The notes under the pieces were generated by a model. It worked only from the letters and a program-made list of their open reading frames with translations. It made no database searches and was not told the origin of the DNA. From Streptomyces sp. PKU-EA00015 (GTDB taxonomy: Bacteria > Actinomycetota > Actinomycetes > Streptomycetales > Streptomycetaceae), in assembly GCF_013387495.1 (NCBI RefSeq), contig NZ_JABZEE010000021.1:1-64000 (forward strand): a stretch of 64,000 nucleotides of DNA, written 5' to 3'. Shown piece by piece: positions 56,804-64,000 of this stretch. Position 1 is the stretch's first letter. The number at the start of each line of letters is the position of its first letter. The position numbers and the translations under genes were made by a program.

Positions 56804-57607
56804 CTCCTGGGTGCAGCACTTCACGCTGCCGCCGCCCTTGAGCAGCTCGCCCAGGTCCATGCCGATCGGCTCGAAGCCCCTCGCGCGCAGCGGCGGGAAG
56901 AGGCCGACCGCCGCCTGCGGCAGCAGCACGTGGCGGCCGTCGCTCACCGCGTTGAGGCCGAGGGCCGCCGCGTCGCTCCCGTCGGCGACGAGAGCGTCGG
57001 GGAACAGCCGGGCGAGCACCGCGCGGCTGCCGGGCGAGAACGCGCCCGGCCAGTACATGATCTCGTCGGTCCTGTCGTCGAGGACGGCGAGCGCGGTGTC
57101 CAGGTGGTAGTGGCGCGGATCGACGAGGTCGAGCCCGATGACGGGCCGGCCGAAGACCTCCTGGGCCTCGGCGTGCGACAGCGGACTGGACCGGAAGCCG
57201 CGCCCGGCCAGGATCCAGGAGGCGGTGACGGCGAAATCGCCCTCGCCCTCGTTGACGTGCCGGGGCTCGTGGACGTCGCTCCAGCCGTTCGCCCGGAACC
57301 AGTCCAGGTGGTGCGCGGCCTCGGCGGCCCGCTCGGCATGGGCGAAACGCGCGCCGAGCACGCGGCCGTCGACGACGGTTGCGCCGTTCGCCGCGTAGAC
57401 CATGTCCGGCAGTCCCGGCCGGGCCGGAAGGATGTCGACGCGATGGCCGAGCGAAAGGTAGCGGTCGCGCAGGCTCTCCCACTGGAGCTGTGCCAGCGGC
57501 CGGTCCACCGGCTTGGTGGGGTCCATCCACGGGTTGATGGAGTACGTCACCTCGAAGTGCGCGGGTGGGCACATCAGGTAACGGCGTGGCGAGGCGTCAC
57601 GAGGCAA
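56792..57607 (-). CDS. ddaH: Dimethylargininase (DDAH) / amidinotransferase-fold hydrolase
   Basis: About 271 residues. Pentein fold: MCPPAHFEVTYSINPWMD at the N terminus, GEGDFAVTASWILAGRGFRSS (Asp/Glu substrate contacts), HYHLDTALAVLDD (catalytic His) and GGGSVKCCTQEL (catalytic Cys near the end). It hydrolyses methylated arginines to citrulline. The chosen start is TTG 57607, because GAGGAG lies 6-11 nt before it and gives LPRDASPRRYLMCPP. The first ATG is 11 codons later, inside the conserved region. Confidence 0.9.
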   Translation of the reverse strand: MPRDASPRRYLMCPPAHFEVTYSINPWMDPTKPVDRPLAQLQWESLRDRYLSLGHRVDILPARPGLPDMVYAANGATVVDGRVLGARFAHAERAAEAAHHLDWFRANGWSDVHEPRHVNEGEGDFAVTASWILAGRGFRSSPLSHAEAQEVFGRPVIGLDLVDPRHYHLDTALAVLDDRTDEIMYWPGAFSPGSRAVLARLFPDALVADGSDAAALGLNAVSDGRHVLLPQAAVGLFPPLRARGFEPIGMDLGELLKGGGSVKCCTQELRP

Positions 57608-57727
57608 TGCGGGCTCCTCACGGCGGCGGGGGGCACGGTTGTGCGTGGAGCCATGGTGCGGCCTGGGCGGGCGCGCCGCCCTCTGCAGAAGGGGTGGTTC
57701 GGCGGGATGCACCGGCGCAGCCCTAGG

Positions 57728-57758
57728 CGAGACGTCTCGTCTTTCCGGTTGGTAGGTT
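57728..57758. promoter_or_regulatory. TetR operator and leaderless promoter
   Basis: CGAGACGTCTCG (57728-57739) is a perfect 12-bp palindrome over the expected -35 position. The -10-like TAGGTT (57753-57758) ends 6 bases before the TetR ATG at 57765. Autorepression by the TetR protein is inferred; the divergent ddaH gene could share the site. Confidence 0.6.
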
Positions 57759-57764
57759 GACGGC

Positions 57765-58382
57765 ATGACCGAGGCCAGGACACCCGACTCCTCCCGCCGC
57801 AGCGAGCGCTCCCGCCGCGCGATCTACGAGGCCGCGCTCGCCCTCGTCGGCGAGGCGGGCTACGGGAAGACGACCATCGAGGGCATCGCCGCCCGCGCGG
57901 GCGTGGGCAAGCAGACCATCTACCGCTGGTGGCCCTCCAAGGCCGCCGTCCTGCTGGAGGCGTTCCTCGACCTGGCCGAGCAGGCCGCCGAGGAGGCGGG
58001 AGGGGGCGAGTACGAGATCCCCGACACCGGTGACGTCGAGGCCGACCTGCGCCTGGTGCTGCGCGCCACCGTGGACGAGATGAACAGCCCCGCCTACGAC
58101 GCCCCCGCCCGCGCCCTCACCGCCGAGGGTGTGGTGAACCCCGAGGTCGGAGCCCAGTTCGTGGAGAAGCTCCTCGAACCGCAGCTCCAGCTCTACGTCA
58201 CCCGGCTGCGCGCCGCCCAGGACGCGGGCCAGGTGCGCCGTGGCATCGACCTGCGCATCGCACTGGAGCTGTTCACCGGCCCCCTCGCGCACCGCTGGCT
58301 GCTGCGGACCCTGCCGCTCACCCACGACTACGCCGACGCGCTCGTCGACTACGCCGTCAACGGCCTCGCGCCGCGCCCCTGA
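57765..58382 (+). CDS. TetR/AcrR-family regulator
   Basis: 205 residues. The HTH lies in RRAIYEAALALVGEAGYGKTTIEGIAARAGVGKQTIYRWWPSK (about 17-60), with the YRWWPSK ending of the TetR_C_16-like subgroup. The C-terminal ligand domain has RALTAEGVVNPEVGAQF. Target and ligand are unknown. It is divergent from ddaH, and a palindrome overlies its own -35. Confidence 0.92.
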   Translation: MTEARTPDSSRRSERSRRAIYEAALALVGEAGYGKTTIEGIAARAGVGKQTIYRWWPSKAAVLLEAFLDLAEQAAEEAGGGEYEIPDTGDVEADLRLVLRATVDEMNSPAYDAPARALTAEGVVNPEVGAQFVEKLLEPQLQLYVTRLRAAQDAGQVRRGIDLRIALELFTGPLAHRWLLRTLPLTHDYADALVDYAVNGLAPRP

Positions 58383-58579
58383 AGCACCGCACTCCCGGAA
58401 CGGTCGTACCCCGAAGCACCCCTGAGCCGCCGTGCGCCGGGGCCCCGCACCGGCGCGCCCGGCGCGCGCCGGGAACACATGAGCAGGCACCCCGGTTGGG
58501 GACAGTGGCCACCGGCAGCGCAGGATGGTGGGACCATGGCATTGTCCGCATGGGGCGAGCGTGAGGTGTGAGGGGATAG

Positions 58580-59347
58580 ATGGGCGACGGTATCGGCCGC
58601 TTCCGCGGCACGGAGGGCAGGACGTCCCGGGAGAGCAGGCTGGCCCAGTGGTTGCGCCGCCGCACCGGGAACACGGAGGCGGAGGGCTCGCAGCGCGAGG
58701 CCCTGCTCCTGGCCACCGCTGCTGCCGGACTGCCGCTCGCGCCCGCCGCGTATCCCGTGGGTCCCAGCTGTTCCTGCGAGCGCATCGGCTGTCCCATCCC
58801 GGCCACGCATCCCGTGTCCTTCGCCTGGCAGACGCAGTCCACCACCGACCGGCAACAGATCGAGCGCTGGGCCCGCAACCAGCCCGAGGCCAACTTCATC
58901 ACCGCGACCGGCATGGTCCACGACGTCCTGGACGTTCCGTTGGACGCCGGTCGCAGTGCTCTGGAGCGGCTGCTGGCGCAGGGCGTGGACGTCGGTCCCG
59001 TCGCCGAGTCCGGCGGCGCCGGGGAGCGGGGCCGGATGCTGTTCTTCACGGCGACGCGCGGCACGCCGGAGGACGAGGACGAGTGGTGGCCCTGCGAGCT
59101 GGACTGCCACCCCGAGACCATGGACGAGCACCCGGGCCTGCGCTGGCACTGCCGGGGCAGCTACGTGCTGGTGCCGCCCGCTCGTCTGCCGGGCGAGACC
59201 GAAGTGGTCTGGGTGCGCGGCGTGGAGCATCCGCTGCCCGATCCGCTGACCCTCCTGGAGACGCTGACGGACGCGTGTGCGCGCTACGCGGCGGGCGAGG
59301 ACGAGTACGCCGGCCGCCACGAGGCCGCCTGGCCGCTGGGCCGCTGA
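58580..59347 (+). CDS. Primase/polymerase-like (Prim-Pol) protein, short form
   Basis: 255 residues. It opens ESRLAQWLRRRT and continues with AAAGLPLAPAAYPVG, a CSCERIGCPIPATHP segment and DRQQIERWARNQPEANFITATG. This is the N-terminal bifunctional DNA primase/polymerase fold as seen in mobile-element replication proteins. Long versions carry a helicase; here there is none, and the Asp-x-Asp metal site is not obvious (VLDVPLDAG is nearest). Chromosomal stand-alone copies are common in Streptomyces, and their function is unknown. Confidence 0.75.
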   Translation: MGDGIGRFRGTEGRTSRESRLAQWLRRRTGNTEAEGSQREALLLATAAAGLPLAPAAYPVGPSCSCERIGCPIPATHPVSFAWQTQSTTDRQQIERWARNQPEANFITATGMVHDVLDVPLDAGRSALERLLAQGVDVGPVAESGGAGERGRMLFFTATRGTPEDEDEWWPCELDCHPETMDEHPGLRWHCRGSYVLVPPARLPGETEVVWVRGVEHPLPDPLTLLETLTDACARYAAGEDEYAGRHEAAWPLGR

Positions 59348-59531
59348 CCCCGGGCGTCGGCCTTTCGCGCCGACCGCACACGGGGCGTCCCTGCGCGCGC
59401 CCGACTCCCGTGCGGGCATGGCCCGTTGGCCCCGAGTGCCACGTGCCCGCCCGCGTACACCATCCCCTGGCGCGGGTGCCTCGTGTGCGTACCGCCGGAC
59501 ACGCCGAGGGTAGGCCGCGCCGCGTGGTCCC

Positions 59532-60521
59532 CTACGAGCCCTTGGCCGCCGTCAAGCCGGTCAGCCTGCCCAGTATGTCCGGCTGTCCGCCGCCGCTGCC
59601 CACAGGCACTGTGACCACCTGGCTGGAGACCCGCTCCTTGGTGATCGTGGACTTCACCTCGCCGGTGAGCAGCGCCTTCACATCCGGGACGACCTTCAGC
59701 CGCACGCCCTTGGCGGCGGTCTGACGCTCGAAGTTCTTCACCGAGAAGAACACCATCGCGCCGCCGTCCTGGGTGACGAGCCCCAGCGGCGCGAAGGCGC
59801 CGGTGTCCAGCGGCTGGTCGATGTACTGGGTGGACATGCCCAGCAGGGACGCGTTCTTCTTGCGCGTCTCGCGCCAGCCCGAGGTGTGCGGGCCCGCCTT
59901 GAAGTGCTCCGGCGTGCCGCTTTGCAGGTACGAGGCGTAGTCCTCGCTCAGGTTGCGCGGCGCGACCGCGAGCGCGGCGTCGTCCGGCGCGACCGGCTCC
60001 GCGTGGCCGTCCTGGTCCCGCTTGAAGGCCGGGATCGCCTTCGGCGACATGATCGCCAGGTACGCGGCCTTCCAGGTGTCCTGGACCCCCGCCTTCACGA
60101 AGACGACGAGCCAGCGGTTGTCCTGGACGCCGCCGTCGTCCCGGTCGCGGTTGGAGTCCGTGTCCGCGACGAACCAGCGCGGCCAGCCCGCCTTCTTCGG
60201 GATGACGTACGTGGCGTCCGCGAGCTCCAGCGGGACGTGCTGCGGGTTGCCGTCGGGGAAGTTGACCTGCCGGGCCTTCAGGCCCGCCTGGTTGATGGCG
60301 CCGAGCGCCCCGGTGACGTGCTGCGCGTCGAGGGCCGGGTCGTACGCCTTGTCCGCCTTGTTGTACGCCGCGGTGAAGTCGGCGAGCGCCTTCGCGGCCT
60401 CGGCCTCCGTCGCCGACGGGACGACTTCCAGCTCTCCGTGAATTGTCACGCACGCGCTCGCCGTCAGGGACAGCACCACTGTCGCCGCGAGCCCCGTCGC
60501 CGCCCGACCCAGCCTTCTCAT
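59532..60521 (-). CDS. Lipoprotein of unknown function
   Basis: 329 residues. The signal MRRLGRAATGLAATVVLSLTASAC ends in the lipobox TASAC and the mature part starts CVTIHGELEVVP. The body (ALADFTAAYNKADKAYDPALDAQHV, WPRWFVADTD, QDNRWLVVFVKAG) looks like a DUF of two related alpha/beta halves. It is predicted on the outer face of the membrane. No catalytic motif is visible. It is divergent from the PhzF-like gene. Confidence 0.8.
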   Translation of the reverse strand: MRRLGRAATGLAATVVLSLTASACVTIHGELEVVPSATEAEAAKALADFTAAYNKADKAYDPALDAQHVTGALGAINQAGLKARQVNFPDGNPQHVPLELADATYVIPKKAGWPRWFVADTDSNRDRDDGGVQDNRWLVVFVKAGVQDTWKAAYLAIMSPKAIPAFKRDQDGHAEPVAPDDAALAVAPRNLSEDYASYLQSGTPEHFKAGPHTSGWRETRKKNASLLGMSTQYIDQPLDTGAFAPLGLVTQDGGAMVFFSVKNFERQTAAKGVRLKVVPDVKALLTGEVKSTITKERVSSQVVTVPVGSGGGQPDILGRLTGLTAAKGS

Positions 60522-60676
60522 CGGTTGCCTTCTGCTCCTCGCCCCGCACTGACCGTCCGAACCCTACCGGGGCCGGGAACAGGCCGGGCGCCGGGACCGG
60601 ATACAGCACCCACACCGTGACGCATCCCGCCCGTCCAGGTGAAGAATTCGCCGGACGCGGGTGCTTGAATGCCCGC

Positions 60677-61441
60677 GTGAACCAACGCGACGTGTCCGAC
60701 GTCATCGACGTCCTCCAGGTCTTCTGTGCCGGCGACGGCCGGTTCGGCAACGCCCTCGGCGTCGTCCGCGACGCGCGCCGCTACCCGGACCAGGTGTCCC
60801 GGCAGGCGCTCGCCGCGGAACTCGGCTACAGCGAGACCGTCTTCGTCGACGACGAGGAGCGTGGTGTCGTCGACATCTACACGCCGGGTCTGCGGCTGCC
60901 GTTCGCCGGTCACCCGCTCGTCGGCACGGCCTGGCTGCTGGACCTCGACGCGGTCCGCCCGCCGGCCGGCGAGGTGTGGGCACGCCACGACGGCGAGTTC
61001 ACCTGGATCACCGCCCGTGCCGACTGGGCGCCGCCGCGGCAGCTCGTGCAGTACGCGTCCGCCGCCGAGGTCGACGCCCTGCCCGCGCCGCCGCCCGGAG
61101 AGGGCTGGCTCTACGCCTGGGCGTGGGAGGACGAGGCGGCCGGACGGGTGCGGGCGCGGGCCTTTCCGCGGCGCGAGGACACCATCGTGGAGGACGAGGC
61201 GACCGGCGCGGCGGCCCTGTTGCTCACCGACCGGCTGGGCCGGGCGCTGAACATCACCCAGGGCAGGGGCTCACAGATCCTGACCGCGCCGGGACCGGAC
61301 GGCATCGTCGAGATCGGCGGTCGCGTGCGCCTCGCACGGCCCGCGTCCGAGGGGCAGCCGGCGCACGGGAGCGTGGGCCGTATCGCGCCTCTGCGGCGCG
61401 CCGAGCGGTCCCGCCTTCCGCACGCGGTGACGATGCCCTGA
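60677..61441 (+). CDS. PhzF-family isomerase/epimerase-like protein
   Basis: 254 residues. The double-hairpin fold is seen in LQVFCAGDGRFGNALGVV at the start, YSETVFVDD (conserved Glu) and LRLPFAGHPLVGTAWLL. The second half has VEDEATGAAALLLTDRLGR and QGRGSQILTAPGPDG. Relatives are isomerases (PhzF) and amino-acid epimerases/racemases; the substrate here is unknown. A TTGAAT box (60665-60670) ends 6 bases before the GTG, possibly giving a leaderless mRNA. Confidence 0.9.
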   Translation: MNQRDVSDVIDVLQVFCAGDGRFGNALGVVRDARRYPDQVSRQALAAELGYSETVFVDDEERGVVDIYTPGLRLPFAGHPLVGTAWLLDLDAVRPPAGEVWARHDGEFTWITARADWAPPRQLVQYASAAEVDALPAPPPGEGWLYAWAWEDEAAGRVRARAFPRREDTIVEDEATGAAALLLTDRLGRALNITQGRGSQILTAPGPDGIVEIGGRVRLARPASEGQPAHGSVGRIAPLRRAERSRLPHAVTMP

Positions 61442-61472
61442 CCGTGCCCCCCGGCGTCCGGGACCCGGGCGA

Positions 61473-62132
61473 TCACGCGCTGAGCGGGAACTCGGCGTCG
61501 AGCTCGCGGAACACGGCGCTGTTGTGGTCGTACGCCCGCCTGCACTCGTCCACGATCCGCTGTTTCTCCAGGTCGTCCGCGTCGACCGCGTCCAGCAGCG
61601 CGCGGTAGGTCCGCTTGAACGCCGCCGGGTTGGGAACTGCCTCGAAGACGTAGAACCGCACGCCGTCGCCCTTGTGCGCGAAGCCCCACGCCTTCTCCGC
61701 CCGGTCGCGGACGACCTGCCCGCCGGACAGGTCCCCCATGTAGCGGGTGTAGTGGTGGGCGACGTACCCGGCGGGCCAGTCGCGGGCGCACTCGGCGATC
61801 CGCGCGGCGTACGCGGCGGTCGCCGGCAGCGCGCGCACGCCCGAGCGCCAGCCGGGACCCCGCAGATGCGCGAGATCGCGCTCCAGCTCCGGCGCGCGCA
61901 TCAGCTCGGGCCGGACGAAGGGTCCGGCGACGGGATCGTCCCGCAGCGTCCCGGCCGCGTCCTCCAGTGCCCGGTAGACGAACCACAGCTGCTCGGTGTA
62001 GCGCGCGTACGCCGCGACCCCGAGCCTGCCGTCCAGCAGACCGCTCATGAACGAGGAGGTCCCGACCTGGGTGTGCTGCTCGTGCGAGGCGACGCGGATG
62101 AGCGTCGAAAAGGGTGTGCCGTTTGCGTCCAC
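61473..62132 (-). CDS. Heme oxygenase (biliverdin-producing)
   Basis: 219 residues. HO family: N-terminal LIRVASHEQHTQVGTSSFMSGLL, where His20 aligns with the proximal heme ligand of HmuO by spacing to FMSGLL. Distal-helix YTRYMGDLSGGQVV and RFYVFEAVPNPAAFKRTYRALLD follow. It opens heme to biliverdin, CO and iron. No iron box is visible upstream; a ctcag/ctgag dyad lies at 62159-62174. It is probably monocistronic. Confidence 0.95.
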   Translation of the reverse strand: MDANGTPFSTLIRVASHEQHTQVGTSSFMSGLLDGRLGVAAYARYTEQLWFVYRALEDAAGTLRDDPVAGPFVRPELMRAPELERDLAHLRGPGWRSGVRALPATAAYAARIAECARDWPAGYVAHHYTRYMGDLSGGQVVRDRAEKAWGFAHKGDGVRFYVFEAVPNPAAFKRTYRALLDAVDADDLEKQRIVDECRRAYDHNSAVFRELDAEFPLSA

Positions 62133-62223
62133 GGCGTGCCTCCAGGGCCGAAGGGCTGCTCAGGTTCGTCTGAGACAACCCGTTCCCGACGTCCTGTCGG
62201 TAAAACGCTACCCGCCTGTCGGG

Positions 62224-63081
62224 TCACGGCAACGTGAGAATCTCCGCGCCGGTTTCCGTCACCACCAGTGTGTGCTCGAACTGCGCCGTGCGCTTGCGGT
62301 CCTTCGTGACGACCGTCCAGCCGTCCGCCCACATGTCGTACTCGTACGTCCCCAGCGTCAGCATCGGCTCGATGGTGAACGTCATCCCCGGCTGGATGAC
62401 AGTGGTCGCGTGTGCCGCGTCGTAGTGCGGGACGATCAGGCCGGAGTGGAACGACGAGTTGATGCCGTGGCCGGTGAAGTCGCGCACCACCCCGTAGCCG
62501 AAGCGCTTCGCGTACGACTCGATGACCCGGCCGATGACGTTGATCTGCCGGCCCGGCTTGACCGCCTTGATGGCGCGGTTGAGCGACTCCCGCGTCCGCT
62601 CCACCAGCAGCCGCGACTCCTCGTCGACGTCACCGCACAGGTAGGTGGCGTTGTTGTCGCCGTGCACGCCGTTGATGTAGGCGGTCACGTCCAGGTTCAC
62701 GATGTCACCGTCGCGCAGGACGGTGGAGTCCGGAATCCCGTGGCAGATCACCTCGTTGACCGAGGAGCACAGCGACTTGGGGAAGCCGCGGTAGCCGAGC
62801 GTGGACGGGTAGGCGCCGTGGTCGCACATGAACTCGTGCGCGACGCGGTCGAGTTCGTCCGTCGTCACGCCGGGCGCGATGTGCTTGGCGGCCTCTTCCA
62901 TCGCCTGCGCGGCGATGCGCCCCGCGATGCGCATCCGCTCGATGGTGTCGGAGTCCTGGACCTCCGGTCCGGTGTACGGGGTCGGCGCGGGCTTGCCCAC
63001 GTACTCGGGACGGGCAATGGAGGCGGGGACGGAACGGGTGGGGGAGACCACCCCGGGAACGAGCAGCGACTGGCCAGACAT
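62224..63081 (-). CDS. map: Methionine aminopeptidase, type I
   Basis: 285 residues. It removes the initiator Met from nascent proteins. Metal ligands are visible: Asp in [15 protein letters not shown] (two Asp), His in [12 protein letters not shown], Glu in [10 protein letters not shown] and Glu in [12 protein letters not shown]. The ~40-residue N-terminal extension ([25 protein letters not shown]) is usual for one of the actinobacterial MetAP paralogues and carries a PxxP-like stretch. Confidence 0.96.
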   Translation of the reverse strand: MSGQSLLVPGVVSPTRSVPASIARPEYVGKPAPTPYTGPEVQDSDTIERMRIAGRIAAQAMEEAAKHIAPGVTTDELDRVAHEFMCDHGAYPSTLGYRGFPKSLCSSVNEVICHGIPDSTVLRDGDIVNLDVTAYINGVHGDNNATYLCGDVDEESRLLVERTRESLNRAIKAVKPGRQINVIGRVIESYAKRFGYGVVRDFTGHGINSSFHSGLIVPHYDAAHATTVIQPGMTFTIEPMLTLGTYEYDMWADGWTVVTKDRKRTAQFEHTLVVTETGAEILTLP

Positions 63082-63170
63082 GCCGCGAGTCTAACCGGGG
63101 GCGTCCTGCCCGCCGCCGGGCGTAGGCCCAGGCCCATGGGGCAGCATGGCCCTGGAGGAAGGAGCCGACG

Positions 63171-63401
63171 ATGGCCCTGTTCAAGAAGCGCACGGTGGGC
63201 AAACCGGGCGAGTGGTACTACTGCCTGCAGCACAAGAAGGTCGAGGAAGGCCCGGAGTGCCCGGCGAAGGACCGCTTCGGGCCGTACACGTCCCGCGCGG
63301 AGGCGGAGCACGCGATGGAGACGGCGCGGGAACGGAACCTGGAGTGGGAGAACGACCCGCGCTGGCACGACGGGGCGGCGTCGCGCCCGGAGGGCGAGTA
63401 G
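63171..63401 (+). CDS. Small conserved hydrophilic protein
   Basis: 76 residues. MALFKKRTVGKPGEWYYCLQ is followed by HKKVEEGPECPAKDRFGPYTSRAEAEHAMETARERNLEWENDPRWHDG. Two Cys and a GPY-x-SRAEAE segment recall the small SPOR-like or tRNA-synthetase-associated proteins of actinobacteria, but no function is assigned. AGGAAGGAG precedes the start. It is divergent from map. Confidence 0.8.
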   Translation: MALFKKRTVGKPGEWYYCLQHKKVEEGPECPAKDRFGPYTSRAEAEHAMETARERNLEWENDPRWHDGAASRPEGE

Positions 63402-63443
63402 GGGCGGGGGCGGGGCCGCTGCGCGGGTGTTCTCCCCGCCCCT
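63400..63443. terminator. GC hairpin between convergent genes
   Basis: aggggcgggg (63400-63409) pairs perfectly with ccccgcccct (63434-63443) across a 24-base loop. It lies between the stops of the 76-residue gene and the edge gene. Confidence 0.5.
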
Positions 63444-63493
63444 TCCCGATGCTCGGGGCAACCGAACCGCCTCCGCACGGACGCCCCGCCGCG

Positions 63494-64000
63494 CTACCAG
63501 CGCGCCGGCGGCGGCTCCGTCAGCTGGTCCGCCAGCCGCGAGAGCCGGTCGCGGAAACGCAGGCGCCCCCGCCGCATCGGCCCGCCGTTCTCCCCGGCCG
63601 CCGCGCTCACCAGGTGCTGCACCATGTCCATGTCGATCTCGGCGGTCGTGTCCTCCGGCCCCGCCGCCGGGACCGTCAGCGCCTCGTGCGCCAGGCCCTG
63701 CACCTCCGGCTCGCCACCGTCCAGCGCGAGCACCGTCGCACCGGCCCGCCGGGCGTCGTGCACCCGCTCCAGCAAGCCCGCGTCGGGCAGCTCGGGCGCC
63801 ACGACCAGCAGCGTCTCGCCCCGACGGGCCGCCTCCAGCCTGCCGAGCCCGACGGTCAGATGAACCGGGTCGCCGGGGCGCACCCGGTGGCGTACGAGCG
63901 TCGGCTCCAGCTCCGGCAGACCCGACCAGGCCGCTTCGTCCACCAGATGCGCGGCCAGATGCCACGGTTCGTACTCCCGCGTGCCCACCAGCAGCAGCCC
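63494..64000 (-). CDS. Conserved actinobacterial protein, 5' end beyond the window
   Basis: 169 visible codons. The frame reads LLLVGTREYEPWHLAAHL at the right edge and stays open to base 64000, so the start is outside or the GTG at 63988 is used. Beta-strand/loop phrases (LVRHRVRPGDPVHLTVGLGR, LLVVAPELPDAGLLERVHDARRAG, TVLALDGGEPEVQGL) suggest a Rossmann-like domain similar to SIS-type or P-loop-free regulators. RLRFRDRLSRLADQLTE closes it. Function unknown. Confidence 0.75.
   Translation of the reverse strand, partial: GLLLVGTREYEPWHLAAHLVDEAAWSGLPELEPTLVRHRVRPGDPVHLTVGLGRLEAARRGETLLVVAPELPDAGLLERVHDARRAGATVLALDGGEPEVQGLAHEALTVPAAGPEDTTAEIDMDMVQHLVSAAAGENGGPMRRGRLRFRDRLSRLADQLTEPPPARW

Noticed and set aside
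62133..62223. Iron box before the heme oxygenase gene
   Set aside because: The ctcag/ctgag dyad does not match the TTAGGTTAGGCTAACCTAA pattern.
1..64000. tRNA or rRNA genes
   Set aside because: No cloverleaf with a conserved T-loop (GGTTCGANTCC) or rRNA core sequence was recognised in the gaps by eye. A covariance search would settle it.

Overview
The window is about 64 kb of very GC-rich actinobacterial chromosome, almost certainly Streptomyces. The signs are strong third-position GC, many GTG starts and stop/start overlaps, an XRE/DUF397 pair of the WhiJ type, F420-type enzymes, many short secreted or lipoproteins, and the dispersed GC-rich palindromic repeats typical of the genus. It reads as ordinary core chromosome: there is no PKS/NRPS cluster, no prophage and no CRISPR array.

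Region by region. 1-4.5 kb (minus strand): an operon under an adenosylcobalamin riboswitch. It encodes a secreted, membrane-anchored alpha/alpha-toroid protein, a second anchored protein, an ECF-type permease (EcfT) and the first half of a double EcfA ATPase that runs off the left edge. All four genes overlap at stop/start codons. 4.5-9.1 kb: metallo-beta-lactamase-fold hydrolase, aldehyde dehydrogenase plus 3Fe-4S ferredoxin, NAD synthetase and a lipoprotein. 9.1-13.2 kb: a KstR-like TetR repressor divergent from a glycosyltransferase-methyltransferase-toroid protein operon. 13.2-16.7 kb: small membrane proteins, an LLM-class oxidoreductase and a cell-wall amidase. 16.7-18.7 kb: an insertion zone with gene debris, an IS110 remnant and an intact TnpB element. 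18.7-24.4 kb: methyltransferase, XRE/DUF397 pair, two paralogous anchored proteins and a DHA2 exporter. 24.5-28.8 kb: a 1435-residue protease-STAND NTPase-propeller protein. 29.4-32.5 kb: a steroid-type beta-oxidation operon (MaoC hydratase, zinc alcohol dehydrogenase, SDR) preceded by a perfect KstR box. 32.5-33.4 kb: a 160-bp tandem repeat field. 33.4-36.1 kb: a small protein, a propeller-like protein and an iron-box-controlled siderophore-binding lipoprotein gene with a frameshift. 36.2-39.1 kb: Nif3, C4 zinc-ribbon protein and RNase H/phosphatase operon. 39.6-44.7 kb: GNAT, KDPG aldolase, YaaA, RNB nuclease, Uma2 protein and RNase P RNA. 44.7-51.3 kb: a catabolic locus (MHS transporter, amidohydrolase, Lrp regulator, 2-hydroxyacid dehydrogenase, class II aldolase). 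51.4-64 kb: SDR, PhoD, Bcr/CflA exporter, Rsm22, DDAH, TetR, primase-like protein, lipoprotein, PhzF, heme oxygenase, methionine aminopeptidase and an edge-cut gene.

The most notable signals are these. The riboswitch operon looks like a bacterial parallel of transcobalamin-type B12 capture. The genus-specific palindromic repeats have been absorbed in frame into coding sequences, with the same repeat translated in the same frame in two neighbouring proteins. KstR-type boxes appear at the repressor/glycosyltransferase promoter and at the distant steroid-type operon. The protease-STAND protein has a domain order typical of prokaryotic conflict systems. The TnpB element has placed its right end at the 3' end of a methyltransferase gene. 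Starts are chosen by reading, and all functional names rest on recognised motifs, not on database searches.
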